From contig JAUSBK010000013.1 of assembly GCA_030652115.1 (NCBI GenBank), positions 62,001 to 126,000 of the forward strand: a stretch of 64,000 bases of DNA. Reading direction: 5' to 3'. This DNA is from Coriobacteriia bacterium (GTDB lineage: Bacteria; Actinomycetota; Coriobacteriia; Anaerosomatales; Anaerosomataceae). This document shows, piece by piece, positions 18,257 through 27,114 of this stretch. The stretch's first letter is position 1. Every line of letters starts with the position of its first letter. The notes beneath the pieces are model-generated. The model was not told the DNA's origin. It made no database searches and saw nothing but the letters and a program-made list of their open reading frames with translations. Position numbers and translations under genes: made by a program.

Positions 18257-18988
18257 TCACAACACCACCGACTGGACGAACTCCAGATCTGCGCAGGTCT
18301 CGCCGAGCGTGCTGAGGCGCCATTCGCCGTTCACGAAGCGCAGCACGATCGGGATGGTGTGCTCCGAGGTGATCCCGCCATCAGTCCAGGTGACGATCGC
18401 GTAGGCGAAGTAGAGCGTGGTGTCGCCCGCCGCAAAGACGTTCACGTTGCCGCCAAGCGCCGATTCGGATATGGGCGGGTACGTGCTCGCAAGCCCCTCC
18501 ACGAACGTGGACTGGTCGCCCTCATCGTCGGCGAGCAGGAGTGACAGATCACCCTCGTCTCCGCGCCCGAGCGCATCGGCCACCGCTTCAGCCATCGCGC
18601 CCAGCTCTACGGCGTTGGTCTCCACGACCTTGCGGGTCTCCTCGAGATACGCCTGCTCCTCCGATGTCGTGGGCGGCGGAGTTGAACCGTCGGTCACCGG
18701 CGCTGCAGGCGCAGAGGTCTTCTTCGTTGACCTCGTGGACTCTGGCGGGACGATCTCGCCGGTCTCGTGGGTGGCGACGAGCTGAGCGCCTACCGCCGTA
18801 TCGCCCGAGGTTGCCTGGGCCGTGTCAACCGACCCCGTGCGGTCGACCGGACCCGAGACTGTCAGGTCATCTCCCGGTGCGCTGTCCTCGGACTGGCCGA
18901 AGGGGAGTAGGACCGCCGCCATGATGACCAGAACGATCACGACCGCGCCGATCGCGATGCCACGTCGTGAGATCTGCCGAGCCACCAT
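18257..18988 (-). CDS. Membrane-anchored hypothetical protein upstream of the multihaem cytochrome
   Basis: A 243-residue protein with an N-terminal basic stretch and one hydrophobic helix (GIAIGAVVIVLVIMAAVLL). A low-complexity Thr/Ser/Pro linker follows, then a small alpha-beta domain of about 120 residues (from EEQAYLEETRKVVETN to the end). The last segment, TIPIVLRFVNGEWRLSTLGE, resembles NTF2-like or SnoaL-like endings, but I cannot assign a family. The ATG at 18988 follows GGGGGGTGG. It ends 26 bases before the start of the 15-haem cytochrome on the same strand, so the two are probably co-transcribed. No haem motif is present. Confidence 0.7.
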   Translation of the reverse strand: MVARQISRRGIAIGAVVIVLVIMAAVLLPFGQSEDSAPGDDLTVSGPVDRTGSVDTAQATSGDTAVGAQLVATHETGEIVPPESTRSTKKTSAPAAPVTDGSTPPPTTSEEQAYLEETRKVVETNAVELGAMAEAVADALGRGDEGDLSLLLADDEGDQSTFVEGLASTYPPISESALGGNVNVFAAGDTTLYFAYAIVTWTDGGITSEHTIPIVLRFVNGEWRLSTLGETCADLEFVQSVVL

Positions 18989-19157
18989 CCACCCCCCACA
19001 AGAGAGACTGCTCCAAACCATTCATCGGCCCGCGCGCGTAGTAACAGTAGTGTCCCAAGCGACAGCATTCCGGGAATCGTGCCTGGTCGAACGCCTGTCG
19101 GGTGTATTACGCCGCTGGTCCGGTACTTTCCGACGGACGGCGAATGATGATCACGCC

Positions 19158-19190
19158 GGATTGCATCCCAAAGGGGATGGATTGCATCCC
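19158..19190 (+). repeat. Two direct repeats GGATTGCATCCC, 21-base period
   Basis: GGATTGCATCCC occurs at 19158-19169 and again at 19179-19190. The spacer also carries CATCCC-AAA-GGGGATG, an inverted repeat. The second copy includes the proposed -35 of the initiator tRNA gene, so the pair could be a tandem operator with sites two helical turns apart. Confidence 0.5.
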
Positions 19191-19210
19191 GCTGCGGACC
19201 GTGATAACCT
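19182..19210 (+). promoter_or_regulatory. Possible promoter of the initiator tRNA
   Basis: TTGCAT at 19182-19187, a 17-base spacer and TAACCT at 19205-19210 would start transcription about five bases before the tRNA. The -10 match is weak. Confidence 0.3.
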
Positions 19211-19221
19211 CATTCTCCCGT

Positions 19222-19298
<77 letters not shown>

Positions 19299-19308
19299 AC
19301 AAATCCAG

Positions 19309-19340
19309 AAGGTCAGAGGCTCAATGCCTCTGACCTTTTT
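19309..19340 (+). terminator. Intrinsic terminator after the tRNA
   Basis: A perfect stem, AAGGTCAGAGGC at 19309-19320 with GCCTCTGACCTT at 19326-19337, with a 5-base loop TCAAT and a run of five T at 19336-19340. Confidence 0.92.
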
Positions 19341-19482
19341 CGATTCTCGGCTCTCGCTGCGATGGACTCATCCAGCCCCCCTGCCGCCGCACGCTCGTCC
19401 GAGCCAGAGGAGTCGTGGCGCGCTTCTTGCGTGAGAACGCGTCTTGGCGGGTAGGACATGTAACTAGTGGTACCAAATCCCG

Positions 19483-19537
19483 TTAACCCCGGGGGGTATC
19501 GCGGTATATGGTCACAGCGGTGTCATGCGGGACACCG
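19483..19537 (+). promoter_or_regulatory. Possible promoter and inverted repeat before the multicopper oxidase
   Basis: TTAACC (19483-19488), 16 bases, then TATATG (19505-19510) is a fair promoter match. CGGTGTC (19518-19524) and GACACCG (19531-19537) form an inverted repeat at the expected transcript start, so it may be an operator or a 5' hairpin. The ribosome-binding site GGGAGG lies just before the ATG at 19589. The rest of 19341-19482 shows nothing. Confidence 0.3.
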
Positions 19538-19588
19538 TGAACTTGCGAAGTACGACACATAGGGGCTGCAAAGTAGGGAGGTAGCGCA

Positions 19589-22500
19589 ATGAACACTCAC
19601 ATGCGTGGCGTGATCGTGAGGCTCGTACTGGTCGCGTCACTGCTCCTCATCGGTCCGGCGCAGGGGATTGCGGTGGCGCAGTCGACCGCTGAGCCCGCTG
19701 CGGGGACCACCCAGATGTCGGAAGAAGAGCTCCGCGAGAAGAACAACGACGTGATGAACTCGCGTGTCTCGCAGGAGCAGCGCGAAGCGGCCGCCGTGCG
19801 CGCGAAGGTGTTGTGGCAGAACGCCAAGGTCTCAGGCGGCGTGAGCGCGTCAGCCGTGCAGCCCACCCCGAACCCCGGGGGCATCCCCGACTACTTCGGT
19901 ACGCCGGATCCAATCACGGGTCGCCCGGTTGCCAACTGGGCGTTCAGCCCGCTGCTGCGCAAGTTCGTCGATACGCTGCCCGGAGTCGGGCCGGCGGGTG
20001 CCAACAACCTCGGCAACTACATCGGAGTGGCGCATCCTGATACCGTCACGTACCCCGGCTCGGACTACTACGAGATCGAGCTGCGGGAGTACGAACAGCA
20101 GCTGCATAGCGACTTGCCTCCCACGCGTCTGCGCGGCTACGTGCAGGTCAACAACGGCACCGATCCCGGTGTGGCGAATCCGACCCTGGCCGACAACACG
20201 GTCGCGCCTGACCCCATCGGCTTTCTCGGTCCGTTCGTCTACGCCACCAAGGACCGCCCCGTTCGCGTGAAGTTCACGAACAAGCTGCCGATCGGCGACG
20301 GGGGCGACCTGTTCATCCCGGTAGACACCTCGGTCATGGGCGCAGGTATCGGCCCGGACGAGACGACCATGTACACCCAGAACCGCGCGACGCTGCATCT
20401 GCACGGCGGCGTCACTCCGTGGATCAGTGACGGAACGCCGCACCAGTGGATCACGCCGGCCGGCGAGGACACAAACTATCCCAAGGGCGTCAGCGTGAAG
20501 AACGTGCCGGATATGCCGGACCCCGGCGACGGCTCGATGACGTTCTATTACAGCAACCAGCAGAGCGCCCGACTCATGTGGGTGCACGATCATAGCTACG
20601 GAATCACCCGGCTGAACGTCTACGTCGGTGAGGTTATGCCGTACGCCATCACTGATGACGTTGAAGCGGATCTCATCGCGCGCGGGATCATTCCTGATGC
20701 CGAGGACACCATTCCGCTGGTGGTCCAGGACAAGACGTTCGTGGATGCCGAGACCATCGGGACCACCGACCCGACGTGGAACTGGGGCTCCACGCCCCCG
20801 TATCCCCACACGGGCGACCTGTGGATGCCACACGTCTACGTTCCCGCACAGAACCCGGCAGATCCTGGCGGCATGAACGCGACCGGCCGTTGGCACTACG
20901 GACCGTGGTTCTGGCCGCCCACAAGTGACATCGACTTCCCGCCTATCCCCAACCCCTACTATGTGGACGCGGTCACCACGCCGTGGGAGAACCCGACGAT
21001 GCCGGCAACGCCCAACCCCTCGATGGGCATGGAGGCGTTCCAGGACACGCCAGTGGTGAATGGCGTGGCGTATCCGACGGTCACGGTCGATCCGAAGGCG
21101 TACCGCCTGCGGATTCTGAACGGTGCCTCGGACCGCTTCTTCAACCTGCAGATGTACACGGCTGACCCAACGGTGATCACATCGGACGGCCGGACCAATA
21201 CCGAAGTGAAAATGATCCCCGCGGCGCCGACGCCGGAATACGACACCCTTTACCCCGACATCGTTTGGCCGAGTGACGGTCGGTCGGGTGGCGCACCGGA
21301 TCCGGCGGCTGCCGGTCCCGAGTGGGTACAGATCGCAAATGAGAGCGGCTTCCTGCCCGCGCCGGTGGTCGTCCCCCAGCAGCCCATCACCTGGAACGGA
21401 GATCCCACGACGTTCAACGTGGGCAACGTCCAGGACCACAGCCTGCTGATCGCACCTGCCGAGCGCGCTGACGTTATCGTGGACTTCTCCGCATACGCGG
21501 GCCAGACGATCATCGTCTACAACGACGCTCCGACCGCGTTCCCGGCACTCGACCAGCGCACCGACTACTTCACCGGCGGGCCCGACTTCACTGACACTGG
21601 CGGCACGTTCCCGACAGAAGCCGGCTTCGGCCCGAACACCCGCACGGTCATGCAGATCAAGGTTGCTGCCGCGGCTCCCGCGCCGGCCTTCGATCTTGAC
21701 GCTCTCAACGCGGAGTTCGTCTCAACCGGGCCGAACACCAGCGTGTTCGAGCGTGGCCAGCACCCCATAACCGTTCCGGACGCACGCTACGAAGCTGCAT
21801 ACGACAACGCCGTCCCGTTCGTGGATAGCCCGTACGTGCGCATCTACGAGAACCTCAACAAGACCTTCCAGCTGATGGACGGCACGAGCATCACCCTCCC
21901 GCTCGAGCCTAAGGCCATCCAGGACGAGATGGGTGAATCGTTCGACCAGATGTACGGCCGCATGTCCGGCAACCTCGGCTTGCAGATCCCGGGTGTTGGC
22001 GGAGCGCTGCAGAACTTCATCCTCTACGGGTTCCTGGATCCGCCCACAGAAATCCTCACGGATCAGATGTCGCCGTTGTCCCCGGTGCTTGCCGACGGTA
22101 CGCAGATATGGCGCATCACGCACAACGGTGTGGACACGCACCCCATCCACTTCCACCTCCAGGACGTACAACTGATCAACCGCGTGGGTTGGGACGGCGC
22201 GCTCAGGCCGCCTGATGACAACGAACTCGGCTGGAAAGAAACGGTGCGCGTGAGCCCGCTTGAGGACACGATTGTGGCCTTGAAGCCGGTTGCTCCGAAG
22301 CTTCCCTTCGGTGTTCCCGACAGCTGGCGAGCGCTCGACGTGACGATGCCGCTTGGTACTACGGACCAGTTCGCGCCGTGGGATCCGCTCGGCCAGCCGC
22401 GCACGGTCACAAACGAGCTCTACAACTTTGGTTGGGAGTACGTCTGGCACTGCCACATCCTGAGCCATGAAGAGATGGACATGATGCGGCCAGTGACGCT

Positions 22501-24070
22501 CGCGGTTGACCGGGCGATCCCGGACGCACCCAACCCGCTTGCGGCCAGCGGAGACCCGGGCTCGGCGGCCGGAATCGACCTCACCTGGGTCGACCCCACG
22601 CCCGTTCGGCCGAACCTGACCATCATGAGCTCACTCGAGACCACCGCCGAGGTAGGCTTCCGCGTTGAGCGGGCGCCGCTCTCCGAAACCGGCGTGGCAG
22701 GCGACTTCGAGACCATCAAGATCGGCGAGGCCAACTCCGAGGCGTTCACCGACCTCACCACCATCCCCGGACGCGCCTACCGGTACCGGATCGTGACGTT
22801 CAACGCCGCACTCGATCCCACGCTTCTGGGTGCTTCCAACGAGTTCGACATCTTCCCGGCCGGTGACGTCTACTTCGACAGCTTCGTGACCACGCCCACT
22901 GCGGGACCTGGCGGCAGTATCTCGCCCGCCACACCGAGCAGCGTGCCGGTCAGCGCGCCTGCCGACCTGACCTTCGACTTCACGCCGGATCCGGGCTATC
23001 ACGTGGCCGACGTGCTCCTCGATGATGTCTCTGTCGGCGCGCCCGCGTCCTACACGATCCTGGCAGCCGATGCCGCAGACCATACCATCCATGTGACCTT
23101 CGCGATCAACGAGTACCCGATCACGCCAACTGCGGGAGCGAACGGACGCATTTGGTGGACGAACACGCAGAACCCGGATCCGGGTGGACCGGTGCCGCCG
23201 GCACCTCAGGCGGACCCGTTCGTGCAGCATGCGGTAGAGCTGCAGACGTTCGTATTCGTACCTGATCCCGGGTACCAGATAGCCGACGTACTGGTGAACG
23301 GCGTGTCGATACTCGTGCCCGGCCAGGCTCCACCGGAGTTCTACACGTTCTCGAACGTGACGGGACCGAACACGATCCACGTGGACTTCGAGCTCCAGAC
23401 CTTCACGATCACCCCGAGCGCGAGCGCGGGCGGCAGCATCGCGCCGGCCTCGCCGCAGACGGTCGTGATCGGCACGGATCAGACGTTCACCATGACAGCC
23501 GATCCTGGCTATCACCTGTCGGAGCTCCGCATCGACGGCGCGCTTGTGCCGACTGCGAGCACTTACACGTTCACCAACGTGCAGGCTGACCACACGATCG
23601 CAGCGACGTTCGTGAGCGATCGCATGCTGCCGATCTACAGGTTCTACAACCTGCTCAATGGCAGCCACTTCTACACGGCGTCGCAGGACGAAAGGGATAT
23701 GGTCGTGGTGACCTGGCCCGGTGTCTGGGCGTACGAGGGAGTGGCCTACTCGGTCAATCTCGACAATCCGGCGAACGACGATCCGCTCTATCGCTTCTAC
23801 AATCGGCTGCGTGGTACGCACTTCTACACCGCCTCGCTCGAAGAGCGTGACATGGTGATCGCCACTTGGCCCGATGTGTTCACCTATGAGGGCATCGCCT
23901 ACAACATCTCCGCAACGGAGGCCGTGGATACGATGCCGGTCTACCGGTTCTATAACGTCCGGACAGGCAGTCACTTCTACACCGCCTCGGCTGGCGAGCG
24001 TGATACTGTGATCGCCACATGGCCGGGCATCTTCACCTACGAGGGAGTGGCGTTCTACGTCGGATACTGA
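19589..24070 (+). CDS. Secreted multicopper oxidase fused to beta repeats and three HFYT repeats
   Basis: A 1493-residue exported protein with a signal peptide ending near GIAVAQ. The oxidase part (about residues 100-980) has all four copper motifs: HLH at 270-272, WVHDH with His333 and His335, HPIHFH at 851-856, and HCHILSH at 954-960 with Met965 as a likely type-1 axial ligand. Long inserts separate the cupredoxin domains. An FN3-like stretch follows, then three divergent beta repeats of the InlB/Listeria-Bacteroides type (about 1100-1345, each with GYHVADVLLD or similar). Three C-terminal repeats of about 46 residues contain YRFYN...GSHFYTAS, the DUF5648 pattern. Likely roles are oxidation of metals or phenolics at the cell surface, with the repeats anchoring or binding. 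Confidence 0.92.
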   Translation: MNTHMRGVIVRLVLVASLLLIGPAQGIAVAQSTAEPAAGTTQMSEEELREKNNDVMNSRVSQEQREAAAVRAKVLWQNAKVSGGVSASAVQPTPNPGGIPDYFGTPDPITGRPVANWAFSPLLRKFVDTLPGVGPAGANNLGNYIGVAHPDTVTYPGSDYYEIELREYEQQLHSDLPPTRLRGYVQVNNGTDPGVANPTLADNTVAPDPIGFLGPFVYATKDRPVRVKFTNKLPIGDGGDLFIPVDTSVMGAGIGPDETTMYTQNRATLHLHGGVTPWISDGTPHQWITPAGEDTNYPKGVSVKNVPDMPDPGDGSMTFYYSNQQSARLMWVHDHSYGITRLNVYVGEVMPYAITDDVEADLIARGIIPDAEDTIPLVVQDKTFVDAETIGTTDPTWNWGSTPPYPHTGDLWMPHVYVPAQNPADPGGMNATGRWHYGPWFWPPTSDIDFPPIPNPYYVDAVTTPWENPTMPATPNPSMGMEAFQDTPVVNGVAYPTVTVDPKAYRLRILNGASDRFFNLQMYTADPTVITSDGRTNTEVKMIPAAPTPEYDTLYPDIVWPSDGRSGGAPDPAAAGPEWVQIANESGFLPAPVVVPQQPITWNGDPTTFNVGNVQDHSLLIAPAERADVIVDFSAYAGQTIIVYNDAPTAFPALDQRTDYFTGGPDFTDTGGTFPTEAGFGPNTRTVMQIKVAAAAPAPAFDLDALNAEFVSTGPNTSVFERGQHPITVPDARYEAAYDNAVPFVDSPYVRIYENLNKTFQLMDGTSITLPLEPKAIQDEMGESFDQMYGRMSGNLGLQIPGVGGALQNFILYGFLDPPTEILTDQMSPLSPVLADGTQIWRITHNGVDTHPIHFHLQDVQLINRVGWDGALRPPDDNELGWKETVRVSPLEDTIVALKPVAPKLPFGVPDSWRALDVTMPLGTTDQFAPWDPLGQPRTVTNELYNFGWEYVWHCHILSHEEMDMMRPVTLAVDRAIPDAPNPLAASGDPGSAAGIDLTWVDPTPVRPNLTIMSSLETTAEVGFRVERAPLSETGVAGDFETIKIGEANSEAFTDLTTIPGRAYRYRIVTFNAALDPTLLGASNEFDIFPAGDVYFDSFVTTPTAGPGGSISPATPSSVPVSAPADLTFDFTPDPGYHVADVLLDDVSVGAPASYTILAADAADHTIHVTFAINEYPITPTAGANGRIWWTNTQNPDPGGPVPPAPQADPFVQHAVELQTFVFVPDPGYQIADVLVNGVSILVPGQAPPEFYTFSNVTGPNTIHVDFELQTFTITPSASAGGSIAPASPQTVVIGTDQTFTMTADPGYHLSELRIDGALVPTASTYTFTNVQADHTIAATFVSDRMLPIYRFYNLLNGSHFYTASQDERDMVVVTWPGVWAYEGVAYSVNLDNPANDDPLYRFYNRLRGTHFYTASLEERDMVIATWPDVFTYEGIAYNISATEAVDTMPVYRFYNVRTGSHFYTASAGERDTVIATWPGIFTYEGVAFYVGY

Positions 24071-24128
24071 TGGCGCAGACGTCCGTGAGCGATTCGGCAC
24101 GGGCCGCTCCTGATTCACCGGATGAACG

Positions 24129-24156
24129 GCGGGCCGCCCCACACGGGGCGGCCCGC
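24129..24156 (+). terminator. GC-rich terminator hairpin after the multicopper oxidase
   Basis: GCGGGCCGCCCC (24129-24140) pairs perfectly with GGGGCGGCCCGC (24145-24156) around ACAC. There is no T run, but similar T-poor hairpins end other genes here. Confidence 0.7.
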
Positions 24157-24484
24157 TCGCATTGGGGGAAGCTCCCGGCGGCGCCATTGCCCCATTTGCC
24201 CGGCCCCCGATCGATTCGCCGGCGCGACCGGCCCGGCGCCGGGCGGACTTTGTGCCCCGAAGCTACAAGACGCCCTTGCATTCGTTCGTTCCTCACGCAA
24301 TCATCTACGAGCGGCTGCACGCCAATGTGGCTGCTCCGACGCGCACGCGCGGCATCGCCTGCAAGGAATCATGATCCGTAGGCCTTGCCTTCGGCTGCCG
24401 TGCTTCGGGTCAGCCGCGGGCGTAGGGGTACGCTTGTGAGGAATGCTGCCGGTAGAGGGAGGGACCGCCCGTGAGGTGGACGCT
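24157..24484. other. Noncoding gap before the hydrogenase operon
   Basis: About 330 bases with no convincing gene. Short open frames lack ribosome-binding sites and family sequence. I see no clear promoter pair; TACGCT near 24428 is a weak -10 candidate for the hydrogenase genes. Confidence 0.4.
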
Positions 24485-25519
24485 ATGACCGAGATGTACA
24501 TCCGCGAGGGGGACTTCGCACCGTTCGTGGACGCGATGATCGCGGCAACGCGAGTCATCGGTCCGGTCGGGAAGCGCAAGAAGTTCGTCTACGAGCCTCT
24601 GGAGTCATCTTCCGACCTGCGGCTCGACTTCGATGTGACGGTCTTGCCGCCGAAGAAGGTCTTCTTCCCGCCGGCGCAGGAACTCGTCCGCTTCGACGGC
24701 GATCTCGTCGAGGGCTGCATCGCACCGATCGATACCGTGCTCTTCGGCGTTCACTTCTACGACGTCAAGGGCATCGATATGACCGACTTCCTCTTCCGCG
24801 AGCGCAACGCTGACTACAACTACCTCGCGCAGCGGGAGGCGACCACGATCGTCGCATCCAACATCCAGGCGATCTCCCCGCGCGCCTTCTGGGATTCGGT
24901 GGGGCCGGAAGTCGAGCCGGAGGGCCACGACGCCTTCCTCACGAAGCTCGACGGCGGCTACGTGCTGGAGACGCGCACGCCGAGGGGCGAGACGCTGATC
25001 GCGTACGGCGCGTTCCGCGATGCCACGCCGGAGGAAGTACAGGCAGCGGCCGACGTGAACGCCTCGGTGATGGGCCGCTGTCCCGAGCGCCTCGCGCACT
25101 CCAGCAACGCGATCGCCGAGAAGGTGCGCGACTCCTTCGGCGATGAGAAGCTGTGGCGAGAGCTTGCGAACGGCTGCTTCAGTTGCGGCTCGTGCAACAC
25201 GGTGTGCCCCACGTGTTACTGCTTCGACGTGAAGGACACCTGGAACCTCGACCAGACATCGGGACAGCGCACGCGCTACTGGGACTCCTGCCTCACCCGC
25301 GAGTTCGCGGCGGTAACCATGGCAGGTGGCGGGACCGAGAACTTCCGCGAGCATCACTCCGCGCGGTTCCGTCACCGCTTCATGCGCAAGACGACCTACC
25401 TGAACGAGAAGCTCGGCGGGCCCGCGTGCACGGGATGTGGGCGCTGCGCGCAGGCGTGCACGGTGGACATCGCCGATCCGGTCAAGGTCATCACGACCAT
25501 CATGGAGGTGACGTCATGA
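24485..25519 (+). CDS. hydB: Group 3b-type [NiFe] hydrogenase iron-sulfur (beta) subunit
   Basis: A 344-residue protein of the HydB/HyhB (sulfhydrogenase beta) family. The N-terminal region has FFPPAQELVRFDGD, typical of this family. The C-terminal third carries two ferredoxin-type clusters: CFSCGSCNTVCPTCYC and CTGCGRCAQAC. It passes electrons between the FAD subunit HydG and the small subunit HydD. I prefer the ATG at 24485 (AGGTGG upstream); an in-frame ATG at 24443 would add 14 residues. The four-gene order beta-gamma-delta-alpha is that of Pyrococcus soluble hydrogenase. Its TGA overlaps the ATG of hydG. Confidence 0.9.
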   Translation: MTEMYIREGDFAPFVDAMIAATRVIGPVGKRKKFVYEPLESSSDLRLDFDVTVLPPKKVFFPPAQELVRFDGDLVEGCIAPIDTVLFGVHFYDVKGIDMTDFLFRERNADYNYLAQREATTIVASNIQAISPRAFWDSVGPEVEPEGHDAFLTKLDGGYVLETRTPRGETLIAYGAFRDATPEEVQAAADVNASVMGRCPERLAHSSNAIAEKVRDSFGDEKLWRELANGCFSCGSCNTVCPTCYCFDVKDTWNLDQTSGQRTRYWDSCLTREFAAVTMAGGGTENFREHHSARFRHRFMRKTTYLNEKLGGPACTGCGRCAQACTVDIADPVKVITTIMEVTS

Positions 25520-26361
25520 GCTGCTCATGTTCGGGGAACGGCTCGAACGAGAGCCTCTTTCTGCCGCGCGAAGCCAGGATCCTGCACGCCCATCAGCCGA
25601 CCGCGACCGAGAAGCATTTCACCCTGCAACTTGTCGGCGGTGAGCGTTTCGAGTTCCAGCCGGGGCAGATCATGGAAGTCGGCGTGATGGGTTACGGCGA
25701 GATCCCCATCGGACTCGCCAGCTCACCCACGCGCACGGACACGTTCGAGATCGTGGTGCGCACGGTCGGACGGGTCTCGACCGCCATCAACACGAAGGGC
25801 AACGGCGATTCGCTCTGGGTGCGGGGACCGCTGGGCCACGGGTTCGATCTTGATGCCCTGCGTGGCCATGACGTGCTCGTCGTGGCCGGCGGCATCGGCA
25901 TCTGCCCCACGCGCAGTCTCATCCAGTACATCGCGGACCGGCGCGACGAATTCGAGCGGTTCGTGCTCTTCTACGGCGCCCGCGACCCGCTGCAGCTGCT
26001 GTTCCCCGAGGATCGTGGGGTGTGGCGCGCGGCCCACGATATCGAATACCACGAGACCGTCGACCGGGCCGATGTCGCCTGGACGGGCAACGTCGGCGTC
26101 ATCACCACGCTCTTCAAGACCACCCACCTTGCCGCGGACACCCGCGTGGTCATCTGCGGGCCGCCCGTGATGTTCGAGTTCGTCATCCGCGAGCTCGATT
26201 CGATCGGCATCAACCGTGAAAACATCTTCGTGGACCTTGAGCGCCGCATGAAGTGCGGCGTGGGCAAGTGCGGGCACTGCCAGATCAACGACAAGTACTG
26301 CTGCATCGACGGGCCGGTCTTCCCCTTCTCGGAGATCCAGGCGCTCGAGGAGGCGATCTAG
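25516..26361 (+). CDS. hydG: [NiFe] hydrogenase FAD/NAD(P)-binding (gamma) subunit
   Basis: A 281-residue flavoprotein of the ferredoxin-NADP reductase type. The FAD-binding barrel comes first (FEFQPGQIMEVGVMGYGEIP), then the NAD(P)-binding segment VLVVAGGIGICPTRSL, then VVICGPPVMFEFV. A C-terminal [2Fe-2S] motif CGVGKCGHCQINDKYCC completes the subunit. It lets the hydrogenase exchange electrons with NAD(P)H. The N-terminus has an extra CSCSGNG stretch of unknown meaning. The start at ATG 25516 overlaps hydB (ATGA); the frame is open far upstream, but that sequence is out-of-frame overlap with hydB. The next gene follows without a gap. Confidence 0.92.
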   Translation: MSCSCSGNGSNESLFLPREARILHAHQPTATEKHFTLQLVGGERFEFQPGQIMEVGVMGYGEIPIGLASSPTRTDTFEIVVRTVGRVSTAINTKGNGDSLWVRGPLGHGFDLDALRGHDVLVVAGGIGICPTRSLIQYIADRRDEFERFVLFYGARDPLQLLFPEDRGVWRAAHDIEYHETVDRADVAWTGNVGVITTLFKTTHLAADTRVVICGPPVMFEFVIRELDSIGINRENIFVDLERRMKCGVGKCGHCQINDKYCCIDGPVFPFSEIQALEEAI

Positions 26362-27114
26362 ATGACCGAGAAGCGTAAGCCCACCGTCGCCTTCTTCGAC
26401 TTCGCCTGCTGCGAGGGCTGCCAGATCGAGTTCACCAACTACGGTGACGAGGCGACGCTCGAGCTCCTCAAGCACGTCGAGGTGGTCGAGTTTCGCGAAG
26501 CGATGACCGAGACCACCACGGAGCGCATCGACATCGCGCTGGTGGAAGGCAGCTTCACGCGTAAGGCGGACCGCCGGCGGCTGCAGGACATCCGCCGCCG
26601 GGCCAGGATCGTCGTGGCATACGGCGCGTGTGCGGCAACCGGCGGCATCAACGCGCTCAAGAACCACCAGGACGACTATCACGAGGCCGTGTACGGCGAG
26701 CACGGGCGCGATGCGCACCTGGAGTCCGGCCCCGCGCTGCCTATCTCGGCAGTCATCAAGGTCGACTACGAGGCCAAGGGATGTCCGATGAGCAAGTACG
26801 AGCTCCTCGACATCATCTCGTGCCTCCTGCACGGCGCCGAGCCGACGGTCCCGTCGTATCCGGTGTGCGTTGAGTGCAAGCGCCGCGAGACGATCTGCCG
26901 CTACGACGAGGGCGACCACTGCATGGGTATGGTGGCCCGCGCGGGGTGCGGCGCGCCGTGTCCGGCCGACGGCATCCCCTGCGAGGCGTGCCGGGGGTTC
27001 GTTGATGAGCCCAACCTGCGCTCCCTTGAGAGGGTGCTCATGGAGCGTGCCGGATTCAGTCAGAAGCGTGCGGTCGGCAAGGCCCGCATGTTCACAGCGA
27101 ACCTGAGGGGCTGA
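26362..27114 (+). CDS. hydD: [NiFe] hydrogenase small (delta) subunit
   Basis: A 250-residue small subunit. FFDFACCEGCQIEF gives the proximal-cluster cysteines (Cys17 and Cys20), YGACAATGG gives a third, and the C-terminal half holds two more clusters through CVECKRRETIC and GCGAPCPADGIPCEAC. No twin-arginine signal is present, so the enzyme is cytoplasmic, as in group 3. It relays electrons from the NiFe centre to HydB. The ATG follows the hydG stop directly and the TGA overlaps the ATG of hydA. Confidence 0.95.
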   Translation: MTEKRKPTVAFFDFACCEGCQIEFTNYGDEATLELLKHVEVVEFREAMTETTTERIDIALVEGSFTRKADRRRLQDIRRRARIVVAYGACAATGGINALKNHQDDYHEAVYGEHGRDAHLESGPALPISAVIKVDYEAKGCPMSKYELLDIISCLLHGAEPTVPSYPVCVECKRRETICRYDEGDHCMGMVARAGCGAPCPADGIPCEACRGFVDEPNLRSLERVLMERAGFSQKRAVGKARMFTANLRG

